DNA of 64,000 bases from Chelatococcus sp. HY11 (GCF_018398335.1 NZ_JAHBRX010000001.1:3588001-3652000); one strand, 5' to 3'. Shown: positions 27,936 to 38,023, numbered from the stretch's first letter. Notes: generated from the letters alone by a model not told the origin. Translations and numbers: made by a program.

Positions 27936-28607
27936 CTAACGCCGTGAGGCGATCTTGGGCTTCGGCAATTGCAGAAGCTCTGCCATGCGCACGAGATCGG
28001 CCAGCGACCGCGCCTCCATCTTCTTCATCGCGTGCCCGCGATGAATCTTGACGGTAATCTCGCTCAGCCCGACTTCGGCCGCGACCTGCTTGTTCATCAG
28101 GCCGGCGGTCACAAAGGCCATGATCTCCTTCTCGCGCTCCGTCAGGGTGTTGTAGAGCGCTTGCACATCCGCGATGGCCTGGTCGGATTTGCGCCTGGAC
28201 CGGTCCTGATCGAGGGCGGTCGCCACGGCGTCGAGGATATCCTGGTCGCGGAAGGGCTTGGTGAGAAAATCAACCGCTCCAGCCTTCATGGCGCGGACAG
28301 TCATCGGAATATCGCCATATCCCGTCATGAAAATGATCGGCATGTTGAAGCCCGAGCGAGAGAGCTGGCTCTGGAACTCCAGCCCACTGACACCAGGCAA
28401 TCGGATGTCCAGCACCAGGCAGCGCGGGACGTCCGGGATCGGAGCCGCCAGGAACTCCGCCGCCGAGGCAAAAAGCATGACATCCAGGCCAATCGACCGG
28501 AAAAGGCTTGAGAGCGCCGCCCGAAGGGCATCGTCATCATCCACCACGATGACGAGGGGCTCGCTCGCCTCAGCGGCGACGCGTGGCGGGTTCCCGGTCG
28601 CAATCAC
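27936..28607 (-). CDS. FixJ-family response regulator
   Basis: A 223-residue regulator: REC domain at residues ~17-130 ([18 protein letters not shown], phospho-Asp in [13 protein letters not shown], Lys in [11 protein letters not shown]) and a LuxR-type helix-turn-helix ([20 protein letters not shown], then [20 protein letters not shown]). It starts with GTG overlapping the stop of a truncated histidine kinase by GTGA, so it lost most of its cognate kinase. It is a close paralogue of the regulator at 34346, sharing the [12 protein letters not shown] and [11 protein letters not shown] type segments. Confidence 0.92.
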   Translation of the reverse strand: MIATGNPPRVAAEASEPLVIVVDDDDALRAALSSLFRSIGLDVMLFASAAEFLAAPIPDVPRCLVLDIRLPGVSGLEFQSQLSRSGFNMPIIFMTGYGDIPMTVRAMKAGAVDFLTKPFRDQDILDAVATALDQDRSRRKSDQAIADVQALYNTLTEREKEIMAFVTAGLMNKQVAAEVGLSEITVKIHRGHAMKKMEARSLADLVRMAELLQLPKPKIASRR

Positions 28608-28801
28608 AACGGCAAATCCTTTATCGGCAGGGGTAAAGTGATCCGGAAGGTCATACCACCTTCAGCCTGGGCGATCGCCTTGATCCGACCGCGACGCGCC
28701 TCGACGATCGAACGCGAGATGGACAGTCCAAGTCCCATGCCATTCGGTTCGGTGCTGTAGAAGGGCTCGAACAGCCGCAGCACATCCACGATCCGCCCCA
28801 T
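28604..28801 (-). pseudogene. Histidine kinase remnant (C-terminal ATPase end only)
   Basis: About 65 codons remain, reading LRLFEPFYSTEPNGMGLGLS then RSIVEARRGRIKAIAQ and ending in a beta strand TFRITLPLP. This is the F and G2 box end of a HATPase_c domain. The H box, N box and all sensor regions are gone; the sequence instead abuts the stop codon of the MFS gene at 28810. The stop still overlaps the following response regulator start, showing it was a kinase-regulator pair cut by a deletion. Confidence 0.8.
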
Positions 28802-28809
28802 GTGACTTG

Positions 28810-30435
28810 TCATTTGCCAGGCTGGCCCTGCCGCGCATGCACGGCAAGGAGATGGCGCACCGTGGGTCCGTCATCGAGAATATGGAAACGACGGACCTCG
28901 CCCTGCACATCCGCATCGGCATGGGAAACGCGTCGGTGCTGGCGCAGATGTTCCGCCCACGATTCCACCATGAACCACTCGACGATGATTTCCGGATCAG
29001 CGGCATCCTCGGTGACACCCCAGCTATAGGCGCCATCACGGCGGCGCGCGTGGGATAGCCTTTCCAGGGCGGAAAGGAACGCCGTGCGATCCCGCTGCGC
29101 GATCCGGTACTCGATGAGGATGAGAACCGGCCCCCGGTCATCCGCGACGGGTTCGGCAAGGGAAGGTTCTGGCCAGTGATGCGAAGGCGTCAGGTCCGCC
29201 TCGCCCTTTGGCAGCCGGACCCGATGAACAAGCAGCCCGCTCGCGATGAGGCCCGCCGCGGACAAGATCAACGTCGCGGACAGCCCGATTTCCTGGGCGA
29301 TGAGCCCCCAGGTGAGGCTTCCGCCGGCCATCGCGCCGTTGAACACCGTCAGATAGACGGCCAGCGCCCGCCCCCGCACCCAGTTGGGGAGGATGGCTTG
29401 CGCGGTCGCGTTGAGTGTCGTGAGAGCGATGATCCAGGCCCCGCCCATGGCGAGAAGGATCGCCACCGCTAACCAGCGCGGCGGCGCCATTGCCAAAGCG
29501 AGCGCTGCGGCGCCCGTGACGATGGCCGCGGTCAGCATGAGGCCGTCGACGCCGAGGCGCTCGCGCAAGGCGGGCAAGACCAGCGCGCCACCGATCGCGC
29601 CGAGGCCAACGGAGCCCAGCAGAACGCCATAGAACGCCGCGTCGCCACGGAGCAGTTCGCGGGTAATCAGCGGCAGCAGCGCCCACACGGCGCTGGCAAA
29701 GGCGAAGAACACCAGCGCCCGGAGCAGGACGACATGCAGTTCGCGGCTGGCGCGCGCGTAGCGCAGGCCCGCGCGAAAGGCGCCGGCGAAATGTTCGCCG
29801 AGTTCGTCCTCCGCGCTTTTTGGTCGTTTCCACCAGAGGAGCGCCGCAATCACGATGAGATAGCTCGCCACGTCCGCGCCGTAGGTCACCGCCGCGCCGA
29901 AGGCCGCGAGCAAGAACCCGCCCACCGCCGGCCCTATCGAGCGAGCGATGTTGATCCCTAGTGAATTGAGGGCAACGGCGGCCTTGAGTTCCGCCCTCGG
30001 CACGAGTTCCGGCACGATCGATTGCCAGGTTGGGCCCATGAGCGCGGCGCCGATACCGCCGACGAATGTCAGGGCGATCAGCAATGACACGCTCATCAGC
30101 CCGCTCTGCGCGAGAAGCATCAAGGTCGCGCTGACGCAGCCCAGCATGATCTGGATGGCGATGAGAAAGCGGCGGCGATCGAGAATGTCCGACAGAACCC
30201 CCGCCGGAATGGCGAGCAGGAAAACTGGCAGCATCCCGGCGGCTTGCACGGCCGCGACCGCAGCCGGGGAAGCCGAAAGATCGGTCACCAGCCAGGCACT
30301 GGCGACATCGCGCATGAAACTACCGGTGTTGCCGAGAACGGTGGCAACCCAAAGGACGGCGAAAACCGAGCGACGCAGCGGCGCGAAGCCGCTGGAGCCC
30401 GTCGGGCTGGCGGCTGGTTTCTCGGATGGGCTCAC
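28810..30435 (-). CDS. MFS transporter (transmembrane secretion effector type) with monooxygenase-like tail
   Basis: A 541-residue protein. Residues ~15-410 form 11-12 helices of the MFS_3/EntS-like group (FAVLWVATVLGNTGSFMRDV, AGVLSDILDRRRFLIAIQIM, WQSIVPELVPRAELKAAVAL). The last ~110 residues are soluble: LILIEYRIAQRDRTAFLSAL, then WGVTEDAADPEIIVEWFMVE and HLRQHRRVSHADADVQ. This tail resembles an antibiotic-biosynthesis-monooxygenase-type dimeric alpha-beta barrel, a combination known in this transporter group. Its substrate is unknown. It lies 73 bp after the amidohydrolase gene on the same strand. Confidence 0.85.
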   Translation of the reverse strand: MSPSEKPAASPTGSSGFAPLRRSVFAVLWVATVLGNTGSFMRDVASAWLVTDLSASPAAVAAVQAAGMLPVFLLAIPAGVLSDILDRRRFLIAIQIMLGCVSATLMLLAQSGLMSVSLLIALTFVGGIGAALMGPTWQSIVPELVPRAELKAAVALNSLGINIARSIGPAVGGFLLAAFGAAVTYGADVASYLIVIAALLWWKRPKSAEDELGEHFAGAFRAGLRYARASRELHVVLLRALVFFAFASAVWALLPLITRELLRGDAAFYGVLLGSVGLGAIGGALVLPALRERLGVDGLMLTAAIVTGAAALALAMAPPRWLAVAILLAMGGAWIIALTTLNATAQAILPNWVRGRALAVYLTVFNGAMAGGSLTWGLIAQEIGLSATLILSAAGLIASGLLVHRVRLPKGEADLTPSHHWPEPSLAEPVADDRGPVLILIEYRIAQRDRTAFLSALERLSHARRRDGAYSWGVTEDAADPEIIVEWFMVESWAEHLRQHRRVSHADADVQGEVRRFHILDDGPTVRHLLAVHARQGQPGK

Positions 30436-30508
30436 CCTGTTACCTCAACGCTGTTCGGATCATCGTGAAATACGGCCGCCCTGCCATCGCCTCAAATGTG
30501 CTCACAAT

Positions 30509-32374
30509 TCAGACCGCCCAACAGGCGCAGCCGAGCGCGCCCCAGAAGGAACGGGCATCGGACACCGGAACATCGGCGCCCCACGCGGTTGCGTGACCAT
30601 GGCCGTGGACATTGCAGCTGTTGGCGCAGCCACAGAACGACGCGACGGCAGCGGTGGCGGCCAGCGCCTCGGCGCGTTGCTGGTAGCCGCCAAAACGGCG
30701 CACCGGGGACCAGTCGGGCATGGGCGGCGGGAGGTCGGGTGCCAAAGGCCGGAAATCACCATCACCGTGGACCGGCGTCCCACCAAGCAATGTCAGCGCG
30801 GCGGTGATGTCCTGAATCTCGTCCTCGCGAACGCTGAAGTAGTCGGCGGACAGGACGGCGATATCAGCGAGCTGCCCGGTCCTGATCTGACCTTTCTTGC
30901 CGCTCTCATTCGAGAACCAGCCATTGGCCTGCGTCCACAACTGCAAGGCTGTCTCCCGGTCGAGACGATTCGATGCCGGGTAAAGTGAGAGGCCTCCGAC
31001 AGTCTTGCCCGTCACGAGCCAGTAAAGCGAGACCCATGGATTATACGAGGCGACACGCGTGGCATCTGTTCCGGCCCCCACGGGCACGCCCATGTCCAGC
31101 ATCTTGCGGATTGGCGGCGTGCGTTCCGCGGACCGGTGGCCGTAGCGCTCGACGAAATACTCGCCCTGATAGGCCATGCGATGCTGCACGGCGATGCCGC
31201 CGCCCAGTCTGGCGATCCGCTCGATGTTGCGGTCGGAGATCGTTTCAGCGTGATCGAAGAACCAGTTGAGGCCACGAAGCGGGATATCCCGGTTCACTTT
31301 CTCGAAGACATCGAGCGCGCGCGAGATGGTCTCGTCATAGGTCGCATGCAGGCGCCAGGGCCACCCGTTTTCCGCGAGAAGACGGACGACCGGCTCGAGG
31401 TCCGCCTCCATGTTCGACGGCATCTCGGGGCGCGGCATCTGGAAGTCTTCGAAGTCGGCGGCACTGTAGACGAGCATCTCGCCGGCGCCGTTATGACGAT
31501 AGAGATCATCGCCCTGGCCGGGACGCACCTGCATCGCCCAGCTTTCGAAGTCCCGCAGTTCTTCCTTCGGCTTCTGGGTGAAGAGGTTGTAGGCGATGCG
31601 CACCGTGAGAAGACCCTCGCGGTGCAGTTCCTCAATGATCGCGTAGTCGTCGGGATAGTTCTGGAAACCGCCTCCGGCGTCGATCACGCTCGTCACGCCG
31701 AGACGATTGACCTCACGCATGAAATGGCGGGTCGAGTTCTTTTGGTACTCGGCCGGAAGCCGGGGCCCTTTCGCAAGCGTTGCATAGAGTATCGTGGCAT
31801 TGGGCTGTGCGATGAGGAGTCCGGTCGGGTTTCCGCGCGCATCCCGAACGATCTCGCCACCGGGAGGGTTCGGCGTGTCCTTGGTATAGCCGACGGCGCG
31901 AAGCGCCGCGCCATTCAGCAAGGCCCGATCATAGAGATGGAGGATGAAGACAGGCGTGTCGGGCGCGACGGCGTTGATTTCCTCAAGCGTCGGCAGGCGC
32001 TTTTCGGCGAACTGATGCTCCGTGAAACCACCGACCACACGCACCCATTGCGGCGGTGGCGTGATTGCAACCTGTGTCCTGAGCATGTCCATGGCCTGCG
32101 CGAGGGAGCGCACCCCATCCCAGCGCAGTTCCATATTGTAGTTCAATCCACCCCGAATGATGTGCATGTGGCTGTCGATCAGCCCAGGCACAACGCGGCG
32201 CCCCGCGACGTCCACAATCTTCGTCCCGGGGCCGGCATGCGCCATCGCATCTGCGTCCGTGCCGGCGAGAAGAATCCGACCGTCCTTGATCGCAACGGCT
32301 TGTGCCTGCGGGTTGGAACGATCCAGCGTCGTGACCTTGCCGTTGAGCAGAATGAGATCAGCGGCAGTCGTCAT
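30509..32374 (-). CDS. YtcJ-type metal-dependent amidohydrolase
   Basis: A 621-residue member of the amidohydrolase superfamily, YtcJ/DUF group. The N-terminal beta-sandwich reads LILLNGKVTTLDRSNPQAQA. The metal motif is VVPGLIDSHMHI, and further ligands are expected in LNWFFDHAETISDRN and VPVGAGTDATRVASYNPW. The family hydrolyses amide or ester bonds in small molecules; the natural substrate is unknown. Four alternating hydrolase and transporter genes here suggest catabolism or detoxification of an organic compound. The last ~70 residues carry several cysteines (FCGCANSCN), unusual for the family. Confidence 0.87.
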   Translation of the reverse strand: MTTAADLILLNGKVTTLDRSNPQAQAVAIKDGRILLAGTDADAMAHAGPGTKIVDVAGRRVVPGLIDSHMHIIRGGLNYNMELRWDGVRSLAQAMDMLRTQVAITPPPQWVRVVGGFTEHQFAEKRLPTLEEINAVAPDTPVFILHLYDRALLNGAALRAVGYTKDTPNPPGGEIVRDARGNPTGLLIAQPNATILYATLAKGPRLPAEYQKNSTRHFMREVNRLGVTSVIDAGGGFQNYPDDYAIIEELHREGLLTVRIAYNLFTQKPKEELRDFESWAMQVRPGQGDDLYRHNGAGEMLVYSAADFEDFQMPRPEMPSNMEADLEPVVRLLAENGWPWRLHATYDETISRALDVFEKVNRDIPLRGLNWFFDHAETISDRNIERIARLGGGIAVQHRMAYQGEYFVERYGHRSAERTPPIRKMLDMGVPVGAGTDATRVASYNPWVSLYWLVTGKTVGGLSLYPASNRLDRETALQLWTQANGWFSNESGKKGQIRTGQLADIAVLSADYFSVREDEIQDITAALTLLGGTPVHGDGDFRPLAPDLPPPMPDWSPVRRFGGYQQRAEALAATAAVASFCGCANSCNVHGHGHATAWGADVPVSDARSFWGALGCACWAV

Positions 32375-32487
32375 AGGGCAACCTCAAGCAGAGAGAGGAG
32401 GGCGGCGCCGCCATGCTCAGGGCTGGCGACACCCGCCGATTGGCCGGCGCCGAAGGGCAACCAGCCAATTGGACCGGTTTTCCCGCC

Positions 32488-33318
32488 TTACTGCGCGATG
32501 AAAGCCAGGAGATCCGCGTTGATCACATCGGCGTGTGTCGTGCACATGCCATGCGGGAAGCCCGGATAGACTTTCAGGGTGGAGCCCTTCACGAGCTTGG
32601 CCGACAGCGGCGCGGAATCGGCGAAGGGGACGATCTGGTCATCATCGCCGTGCATCACCAATGTCGGAACCTCGACGGCTTTGAGATCCTCCGTGAAATC
32701 GGTCTCGGAAAAGGCCTTGATGCCGTCGTAATGGGCCTTGGCACCGCCGGCCATGCCCTGGCGCCACCAGTTCTCGATCACACCCTGGGAGACCTTCGCG
32801 CCGGGGCGGTTGAAGCCGTAGAACGGACCGGCGGGGACATCGAGGAAGAACTGGGCGCGGTTGTCGGCCAGGGCCTTGCGGAATCCGTCGAAGACCTCGA
32901 TCGGTAGCCCGCCCGGATTGGCATCCGTCTTCAGCATGAGGGGCGGCACGGCGCCGATGAGCACGAGCTTGGCGACGCGGCCCTTGCCGTGTCTGACGGT
33001 GAAGTGCAACGCTTCTCCACCGCCTGTCGAATGCCCAATGTGAACCGAGTTCTTGAGGTCGAGATGCTCGACCACGGCCGCGGCATCGGCGGCGTAGTGG
33101 TCCATGTCATGACCGTCCCAAACCTGCGTTGAGCGACCGTGACCGCGTCTGTCATGGGCTACCACACGATAGCCCTTAGCAAGGAAGAACAGCATCTGCG
33201 CGTCCCAATCATCGGCGCTCAACGGCCAGCCGTGGTGGAACATGATGGGCTGTGCGTCCTTGGGACCCCAGTCCTTGAAGAAAATTTCGACGCCGTCCTT
33301 GGTGGTAACGCTTGGCAT
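32488..33318 (-). CDS. Alpha/beta hydrolase, non-heme chloroperoxidase-like
   Basis: A 276-residue alpha/beta hydrolase of the cofactor-free haloperoxidase/arylesterase group. The catalytic triad is Ser in IGHSTGGGE, Asp in [12 protein letters not shown] and His in [12 protein letters not shown]. The oxyanion-hole region is [14 protein letters not shown]. The start at 33318 is the family start ([18 protein letters not shown]) and follows AAGGA; the ORF extends upstream in frame without homology. Physiologically these act as esterases or perhydrolases. Confidence 0.92.
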   Translation of the reverse strand: MPSVTTKDGVEIFFKDWGPKDAQPIMFHHGWPLSADDWDAQMLFFLAKGYRVVAHDRRGHGRSTQVWDGHDMDHYAADAAAVVEHLDLKNSVHIGHSTGGGEALHFTVRHGKGRVAKLVLIGAVPPLMLKTDANPGGLPIEVFDGFRKALADNRAQFFLDVPAGPFYGFNRPGAKVSQGVIENWWRQGMAGGAKAHYDGIKAFSETDFTEDLKAVEVPTLVMHGDDDQIVPFADSAPLSAKLVKGSTLKVYPGFPHGMCTTHADVINADLLAFIAQ

Positions 33319-33564
33319 GGAGGTCAATCCTTCACTCGAATGATGGAGTTTCCACGACCCGCCCGTGCGGGCCGCGACGGAAGGTACGAGAGGCCTGTTC
33401 CAAGGCAATCGATCCGGCCCTGCCATCCGGCCCTGCCATGAGACCATGCGCCCTGATCGGACATCGCTCAAGGCCGAGTAGCCTGCAGAACCTTCACTCT
33501 TGCCCGATCAAAGTCCCGGAGTGGTGAACACTTCACCGAATTTCAACCCGGGGCAATAGGGTGC

Positions 33565-34218
33565 TTAATGTCCCTCGGAAGCATCGAACATCGACTTGGC
33601 GTAGATAATACCAAGACCGTACGCTCCGCCGAATTTCTTGGCGATGCCCGTTGTTAGATCGTAGGTCTCCGACCGGGCCCAGTCACGCTGGAGTTCAAGA
33701 AGATATTGCAGAGATGTCATCGGCACCGCGCCAGCCTGGACCATACGTTCCATGGCGCGTTCATGCGCCTCCGAGGACACATCACCGCATGCGTCCGCGA
33801 TGACCGCGACGTCGTAGCCCTGTTCGAGGGCAGATAGTGCGGGTCCGACGATGCACACGCTCGTCCAGAGACCGGCGAGGACAATCCTCGATGAACCGAT
33901 CTCATTGACCCGCGCAATGACCGCGGCGTCTTCCCAAATATTCATCGACGTCCGATCGAGCATCGGTTGTCCGGCGAAGGCCTCGATAATCTCGTCGAAC
34001 ATCGGACCCGAGAAGCTTTTTTCAGCAACCGTCGTGAGGATCGTCGGCACCTTGAAGCCGGCGGCCGCCTGGGAAACCAGCGCCGCGTTATTGCGCAGCG
34101 CGACGGCGTCGATGGATTTCGTCGCAAAAGCCATCTGCGACTGGAAGTCGATGAGAATGAGCGCGTGATTGCTGGGATCGAGCAGGCGCTTACCGGGTGT
34201 GGGCGTGGCGGTCGGCAT
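33565..34218 (-). CDS. YcaC-like isochorismatase-fold hydrolase
   Basis: A 217-residue cysteine hydrolase of the YcaC group. The triad is Asp in ALILIDFQSQMAF, Lys replaced or shifted within TTVAEKSFSGPMFDE, and Cys in LAGLWTSVCIVGPALSALEQ. The C-terminal extension TYDLTTGIAKKFGGAYGLGI is typical of YcaC-like proteins and helps octamer formation. The substrate is unknown for the family. It lies between the chloroperoxidase-like gene and a two-component system, all on the minus strand. Confidence 0.88.
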   Translation of the reverse strand: MPTATPTPGKRLLDPSNHALILIDFQSQMAFATKSIDAVALRNNAALVSQAAAGFKVPTILTTVAEKSFSGPMFDEIIEAFAGQPMLDRTSMNIWEDAAVIARVNEIGSSRIVLAGLWTSVCIVGPALSALEQGYDVAVIADACGDVSSEAHERAMERMVQAGAVPMTSLQYLLELQRDWARSETYDLTTGIAKKFGGAYGLGIIYAKSMFDASEGH

Positions 34219-34345
34219 GGCTGTCCTCTGCGAGCGGCAGCTTCATTTTAGGAAATCTCACGGCAAGGCGGCAATTGTCTACTCATGTAGGTGCCATTGA
34301 ACTTGAGTATAGGGTGGCAGAGGGCGATCCTGCGGGCTCGATCCG

Positions 34346-34966
34346 CTAGGCCTTGGCAGGATCCGTCGCGAGACGGTCGACGATGCGTACGAGGTCGGGG
34401 AGCGTCCTCGCCTGCATCTTCGTCATGATCTGGGCGCGATGAACCTTCACGGTCACTTCGCTCAGCTTGAGATCCATCGCGATCTGTTTGTTCATCAAGC
34501 CGCTTGCCACAAGGGGCATGATCTCCCGCTCCCGGGGTGTCATCAATGCGTATCGATCGCGCAATTCCGTGATTTGCCGATCCTGAGCGAGACGGCGGCG
34601 GTCCATGTCGATACCGTTGTGGACCGCGTCGAGTAGATCCTGATCCCGGAAAGGCTTCATCAGGAACTCAATCGCGCCGGCTTTCATGGCGGCTACCGAC
34701 ATCGGGACATCGCCATGGCCGGTGATGAAGACGATCGGCGTCAGGATGCCGTTGCGTGCGAGTTCCCGCTGGAACTCCAGGCCGCTCACGCCTCGCAACC
34801 GGACATCGAGGACAAGGCACGCGGGCAGGGGGGGCCGGGGCGCCTCCAGGAAGGCTTGCGCGGAATCGAACGTCAGAACCGCGTGGCCTTCGGATGCGAG
34901 AAGGCTTTCGAGGGAGGCTCTTACGGACTGGTCATCGTCCACGACATAGACAACGGAATCCGTCAT
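34346..34966 (-). CDS. FixJ-family response regulator
   Basis: A 206-residue regulator. REC domain: VYVVDDDQSVRASLESLL, phospho-Asp in CLVLDVRLRGVSG, Thr in FITGHGDVPMSVAAMKAGAI and Lys in FLMKPFRDQD. LuxR-type output domain: LMTPREREIMPLVASGLMNK with VTVKVHRAQIMTKM. It overlaps the stop of the upstream kinase gene by four bases (ATGA), so the pair is a complete two-component system. It may control the downstream YcaC-like and chloroperoxidase-like hydrolases. Confidence 0.93.
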   Translation of the reverse strand: MTDSVVYVVDDDQSVRASLESLLASEGHAVLTFDSAQAFLEAPRPPLPACLVLDVRLRGVSGLEFQRELARNGILTPIVFITGHGDVPMSVAAMKAGAIEFLMKPFRDQDLLDAVHNGIDMDRRRLAQDRQITELRDRYALMTPREREIMPLVASGLMNKQIAMDLKLSEVTVKVHRAQIMTKMQARTLPDLVRIVDRLATDPAKA

Positions 34967-36582
34967 CGCTCCACCTGCGCGTCCCTATCAACAGTCTTCG
35001 GCCCTGCCGCCGACAAAATGGCTGCAGGCAGGGAGAAATGGAAGACGGCCCCGCGCGGGAAATTCGGCGTGACCCAGATGCGCCCGCCATGGGCCTCGAT
35101 GACGGATCGGCAGAACATCAAGCCCATCCCCATGCCACCCGGTTTCGTCGAAACGAACGGATCAAACACGCGATCCGCGATAGCATGCGCGACGCCGGTT
35201 CCATTGTCCTCCACGCTGACCGTGACCACGCCATATGTGTCGCGCCGCGCGCGCAGAATGACGCGCCGGGAGCGCTCTCCGCCCGCCTTCACCGCGTCGA
35301 TGGCGTTCTCGATGAGATTGCGCAGGACATGATGCAGCTGGGCGCCATTGCCGTTCACGGCGGGCAATTGCGGCTCCAGATCGACTTCAAGATCGATGCC
35401 ACCGTGGTTCGCCTCGGCGGACGCCGTTCTCACGGCCTCCAACACCACCGCGCCCAAGTCAACTTCCGCGCGCTCCTGCGTACCCTTGCTGAACATGGCC
35501 CGGATGCCGGCGACGACCTTGTTGGCGCGATGCCCGTCATCCACGATGCGCCGCAAGGCGGCATCGGCCTTGTCGACCTGCGGCTCCTGTCTGGCCAGCC
35601 AGCGCAGGGCGGCCGAGGCATTGGTGATCATGCTCGTGAGAGGCTGGTTGATCTCGTGGGCGATCGATGCCGACAGGGCTTCCATGGCGGTCAGCCGGTT
35701 CTGACGGGCGCGCCGCTCAGCCGCGATCGTTTCCACGAGCCTTCCCTGGACGCGCGCGCTTTCGGAGAGGAGAACGAGCAATATGACGCTGGCGGCGACA
35801 AGCCCGTAAATTCGTCCTGTCCACCAGCCCACGCTGAGCCGGATGGCGCCTCCGAGATAGGAGATCGTCAACAACTCGATGAAGAGCGAGAAGAGAACGA
35901 GACATACCCAGATGTCCAGGGGTGCGCGACGACGCCACAGCAGAAGGACGATGTTGACGCCGTAGAGAAAGAGAGCAAGCCCGGGCACGTAGAACCATAG
36001 AGAATCAACCTGCCGCGCATCCAGCATGAGCGTGGGAAGCCCCCGGTGATTGACAAGGATCGCTCCTGTCAGCAGCCCTGCGGCCAGGCAAACGCCGACG
36101 ATGCTGGCCGCGATCGCGCGCCCGGGCGACATGCTCATCCGGTCGCAGACTGGTGCGAGGGCATAAGCCAGGATGGAAAGAGGAAAGGCCAGGCGCCGAA
36201 GGGCAGCAACCGCCGCGGTTGCCTGGAGGCCGAAGTCGATCCCGAGGCTGCCGAAGACGCCCGGAAAGGAAATCGCCCATGCGGGTATTGTCAGGGCGGA
36301 GAACAGATAGCCCGATGCCAGGAGCAGGAGCGCACCCGTGCGTTGGGCGTTGAACAGCGCGAACAGGAGCGCTGCCGTCATCAATTCCAGGATGAACGTC
36401 GCCGCGGCATAGGCCGGAAGCAGGGCCTCCGTGCCATGCGTGGGAAGGCGCGCGAATGGCATGGAAACGGTCAGGGCCAGCACGAGGCCCAGCGAAATGC
36501 ACGCCGCGAGCAACGCCTGAACGCGCGTCGCATGCGCGGGAGCCACAATATGATCGCCCTTGGCCAGAAGCCTCTCCGTCAA
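34963..36582 (-). CDS. Membrane sensor histidine kinase
   Basis: A ~539-residue kinase. Residues ~20-265 contain about eight hydrophobic helices, a MASE4-like membrane sensor (LLLASGYLFSALTIPAWAIS, for example). The HisKA domain has LSASIAHEINQPLTSMITNA with the phosphoacceptor His. The ATPase domain has N box LRNLIENAIDAVKAG, G1 VEDNGTGV and G2 PGGMGMGLMFCRSVIEAHGG. It is coupled to the FixJ-type regulator downstream. The start is uncertain: the frame opens with a TTG at 36582 and no ATG occurs before the membrane region. Confidence 0.88.
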   Translation of the reverse strand: MTERLLAKGDHIVAPAHATRVQALLAACISLGLVLALTVSMPFARLPTHGTEALLPAYAAATFILELMTAALLFALFNAQRTGALLLLASGYLFSALTIPAWAISFPGVFGSLGIDFGLQATAAVAALRRLAFPLSILAYALAPVCDRMSMSPGRAIAASIVGVCLAAGLLTGAILVNHRGLPTLMLDARQVDSLWFYVPGLALFLYGVNIVLLLWRRRAPLDIWVCLVLFSLFIELLTISYLGGAIRLSVGWWTGRIYGLVAASVILLVLLSESARVQGRLVETIAAERRARQNRLTAMEALSASIAHEINQPLTSMITNASAALRWLARQEPQVDKADAALRRIVDDGHRANKVVAGIRAMFSKGTQERAEVDLGAVVLEAVRTASAEANHGGIDLEVDLEPQLPAVNGNGAQLHHVLRNLIENAIDAVKAGGERSRRVILRARRDTYGVVTVSVEDNGTGVAHAIADRVFDPFVSTKPGGMGMGLMFCRSVIEAHGGRIWVTPNFPRGAVFHFSLPAAILSAAGPKTVDRDAQVER

Positions 36583-36829
36583 CCCTCACGCCGGACGCCA
36601 CCGGACGCGGGCGGAGGGGAAGAGCAAGAGGCGCCTCTCACCGTCCACGCAACGCGGGGCGGCGCCAAAGTTGACCGAAGACAGGCAATTGTCCAGTCAC
36701 ACGTTCAGCTTGGGATGCGGTGCCGAAACCGTCGATCAAGCGCCTGCGAGGGGATGGCGGTCCAGCCCTATGCACGGGATCGCCGCGGCGCGGCACGGCG
36801 GGGCGTTGTTCACGCCTTCGGCGCTCGCC

Positions 36830-37984
36830 TCACCAGTTGGTATGGGAGCCGTCGTCGCGCTTCAGATGGGGCATCTCGACGAACTGGAACGCGCCGGCCT
36901 TCGCCAGGGCCTCCTCGTCGATCTCGATGCCGAGGCCCGGCGAGGTCGGCACGGGATACATCGTGCCCTCCAGCTGCGGGCGGCTGCGGAAGATGCCGCT
37001 GTCGTACCGCCGATACTCCTCGCCGGGCGTCTCGCGGCATTCCAGCCATGCGAAATTCGGGACGGCCGCGGCGAAATGCACGCTCGCGGCGATGCAGATC
37101 GGCCCGAGCGGATTGTGCGGCATCAGGTCGATGTAATGCGCCTCGCACCATCCGGCCACCTTCATCGCCTCGGTGAAGCCGCCGACATTGCAGACATCGA
37201 GCCGCGCGTATTCGGTCAAGCGCTGCTCGACATAGGGCAAGAACTGCCATTTCGAGGAAAACTCCTCACCAACGGCGAAGGGCACGGTCGTCAGCCGGCG
37301 CAGAGCCGCATAGGACGCCGGATCCTCGTCGCGGATCGGCTCCTCGACGAAATCGAGCGTGCCGGCCGGCATCCGTTGGCACAAAGCGGCGGTCTCCGCC
37401 ACCGTCAGCCGATGATGCAGGTCAATGCCCAGGCATACGCCGATACCCAACTCCTGACGCAGGCGTGGCAACCACTCGACGTAGCGCGCAACGGCTTCCC
37501 AGGGTTCGAAACGCGCGCCCGGCGCGCCGACATCGACGAGCAGGCGAATGCAGGTCCAGCCGGCATCGCGCACGGCGCGGCCGCGCTCCAGCACCACATC
37601 GAGGGTGCTGCCCTTCAACGAGGCGAAGGTGGGCACATGGTGGCGATGCCGGCCGCCGAGCAATTCATAGACCGGCACGCCGAGCGCCTTGCCCTTGATG
37701 TCGTACAGCGCGATGTCGATGGCCGAAATGGCCGCCGTCAGAACGCGGCCGCCCTCGAAATACTGGCTGCGGTACATCTCCTGCCAGAGCGCGCCGATGG
37801 CGAAGACATCCTGCCCGATGAGAAATTTCTCGTAGTGCTCGATCACGCCCATGACGGCGCGCTCGCGCGTGGCGAGGCCGGATTCGCCCCAGCCGTGGAT
37901 GCCGGCGTCCGTCTCCACCTTGACGAGGAGTTGATTGCGATCGCCGATGCGGACGGGAAAGCTGCGGATTGCCTTGATCTTCAC
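36830..37984 (-). CDS. Enolase-superfamily dehydratase (galactonate dehydratase-like)
   Basis: A 384-residue mandelate racemase/muconate lactonizing enzyme homologue. The Mg ligands are Asp in GIDLHHR, Glu in FVEEPI and Glu in AVGEEFS. The DLHHR segment aligns with DFHGR of D-galactonate dehydratase, retaining the first catalytic His, and the second is in LMPHNPLGPICIAA. It therefore probably dehydrates an acid sugar, but the exact stereoisomer is open. It starts with GTG 39 bp after the GntR gene and is the last gene of the ABC-importer operon, which suggests the importer brings in its substrate or a conjugate of it. Confidence 0.88.
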   Translation of the reverse strand: MKIKAIRSFPVRIGDRNQLLVKVETDAGIHGWGESGLATRERAVMGVIEHYEKFLIGQDVFAIGALWQEMYRSQYFEGGRVLTAAISAIDIALYDIKGKALGVPVYELLGGRHRHHVPTFASLKGSTLDVVLERGRAVRDAGWTCIRLLVDVGAPGARFEPWEAVARYVEWLPRLRQELGIGVCLGIDLHHRLTVAETAALCQRMPAGTLDFVEEPIRDEDPASYAALRRLTTVPFAVGEEFSSKWQFLPYVEQRLTEYARLDVCNVGGFTEAMKVAGWCEAHYIDLMPHNPLGPICIAASVHFAAAVPNFAWLECRETPGEEYRRYDSGIFRSRPQLEGTMYPVPTSPGLGIEIDEEALAKAGAFQFVEMPHLKRDDGSHTNW

Positions 37985-38023
37985 AATCTTACTCTCTGCT
38001 GGATGGACGGGGCCGACGGGCTG

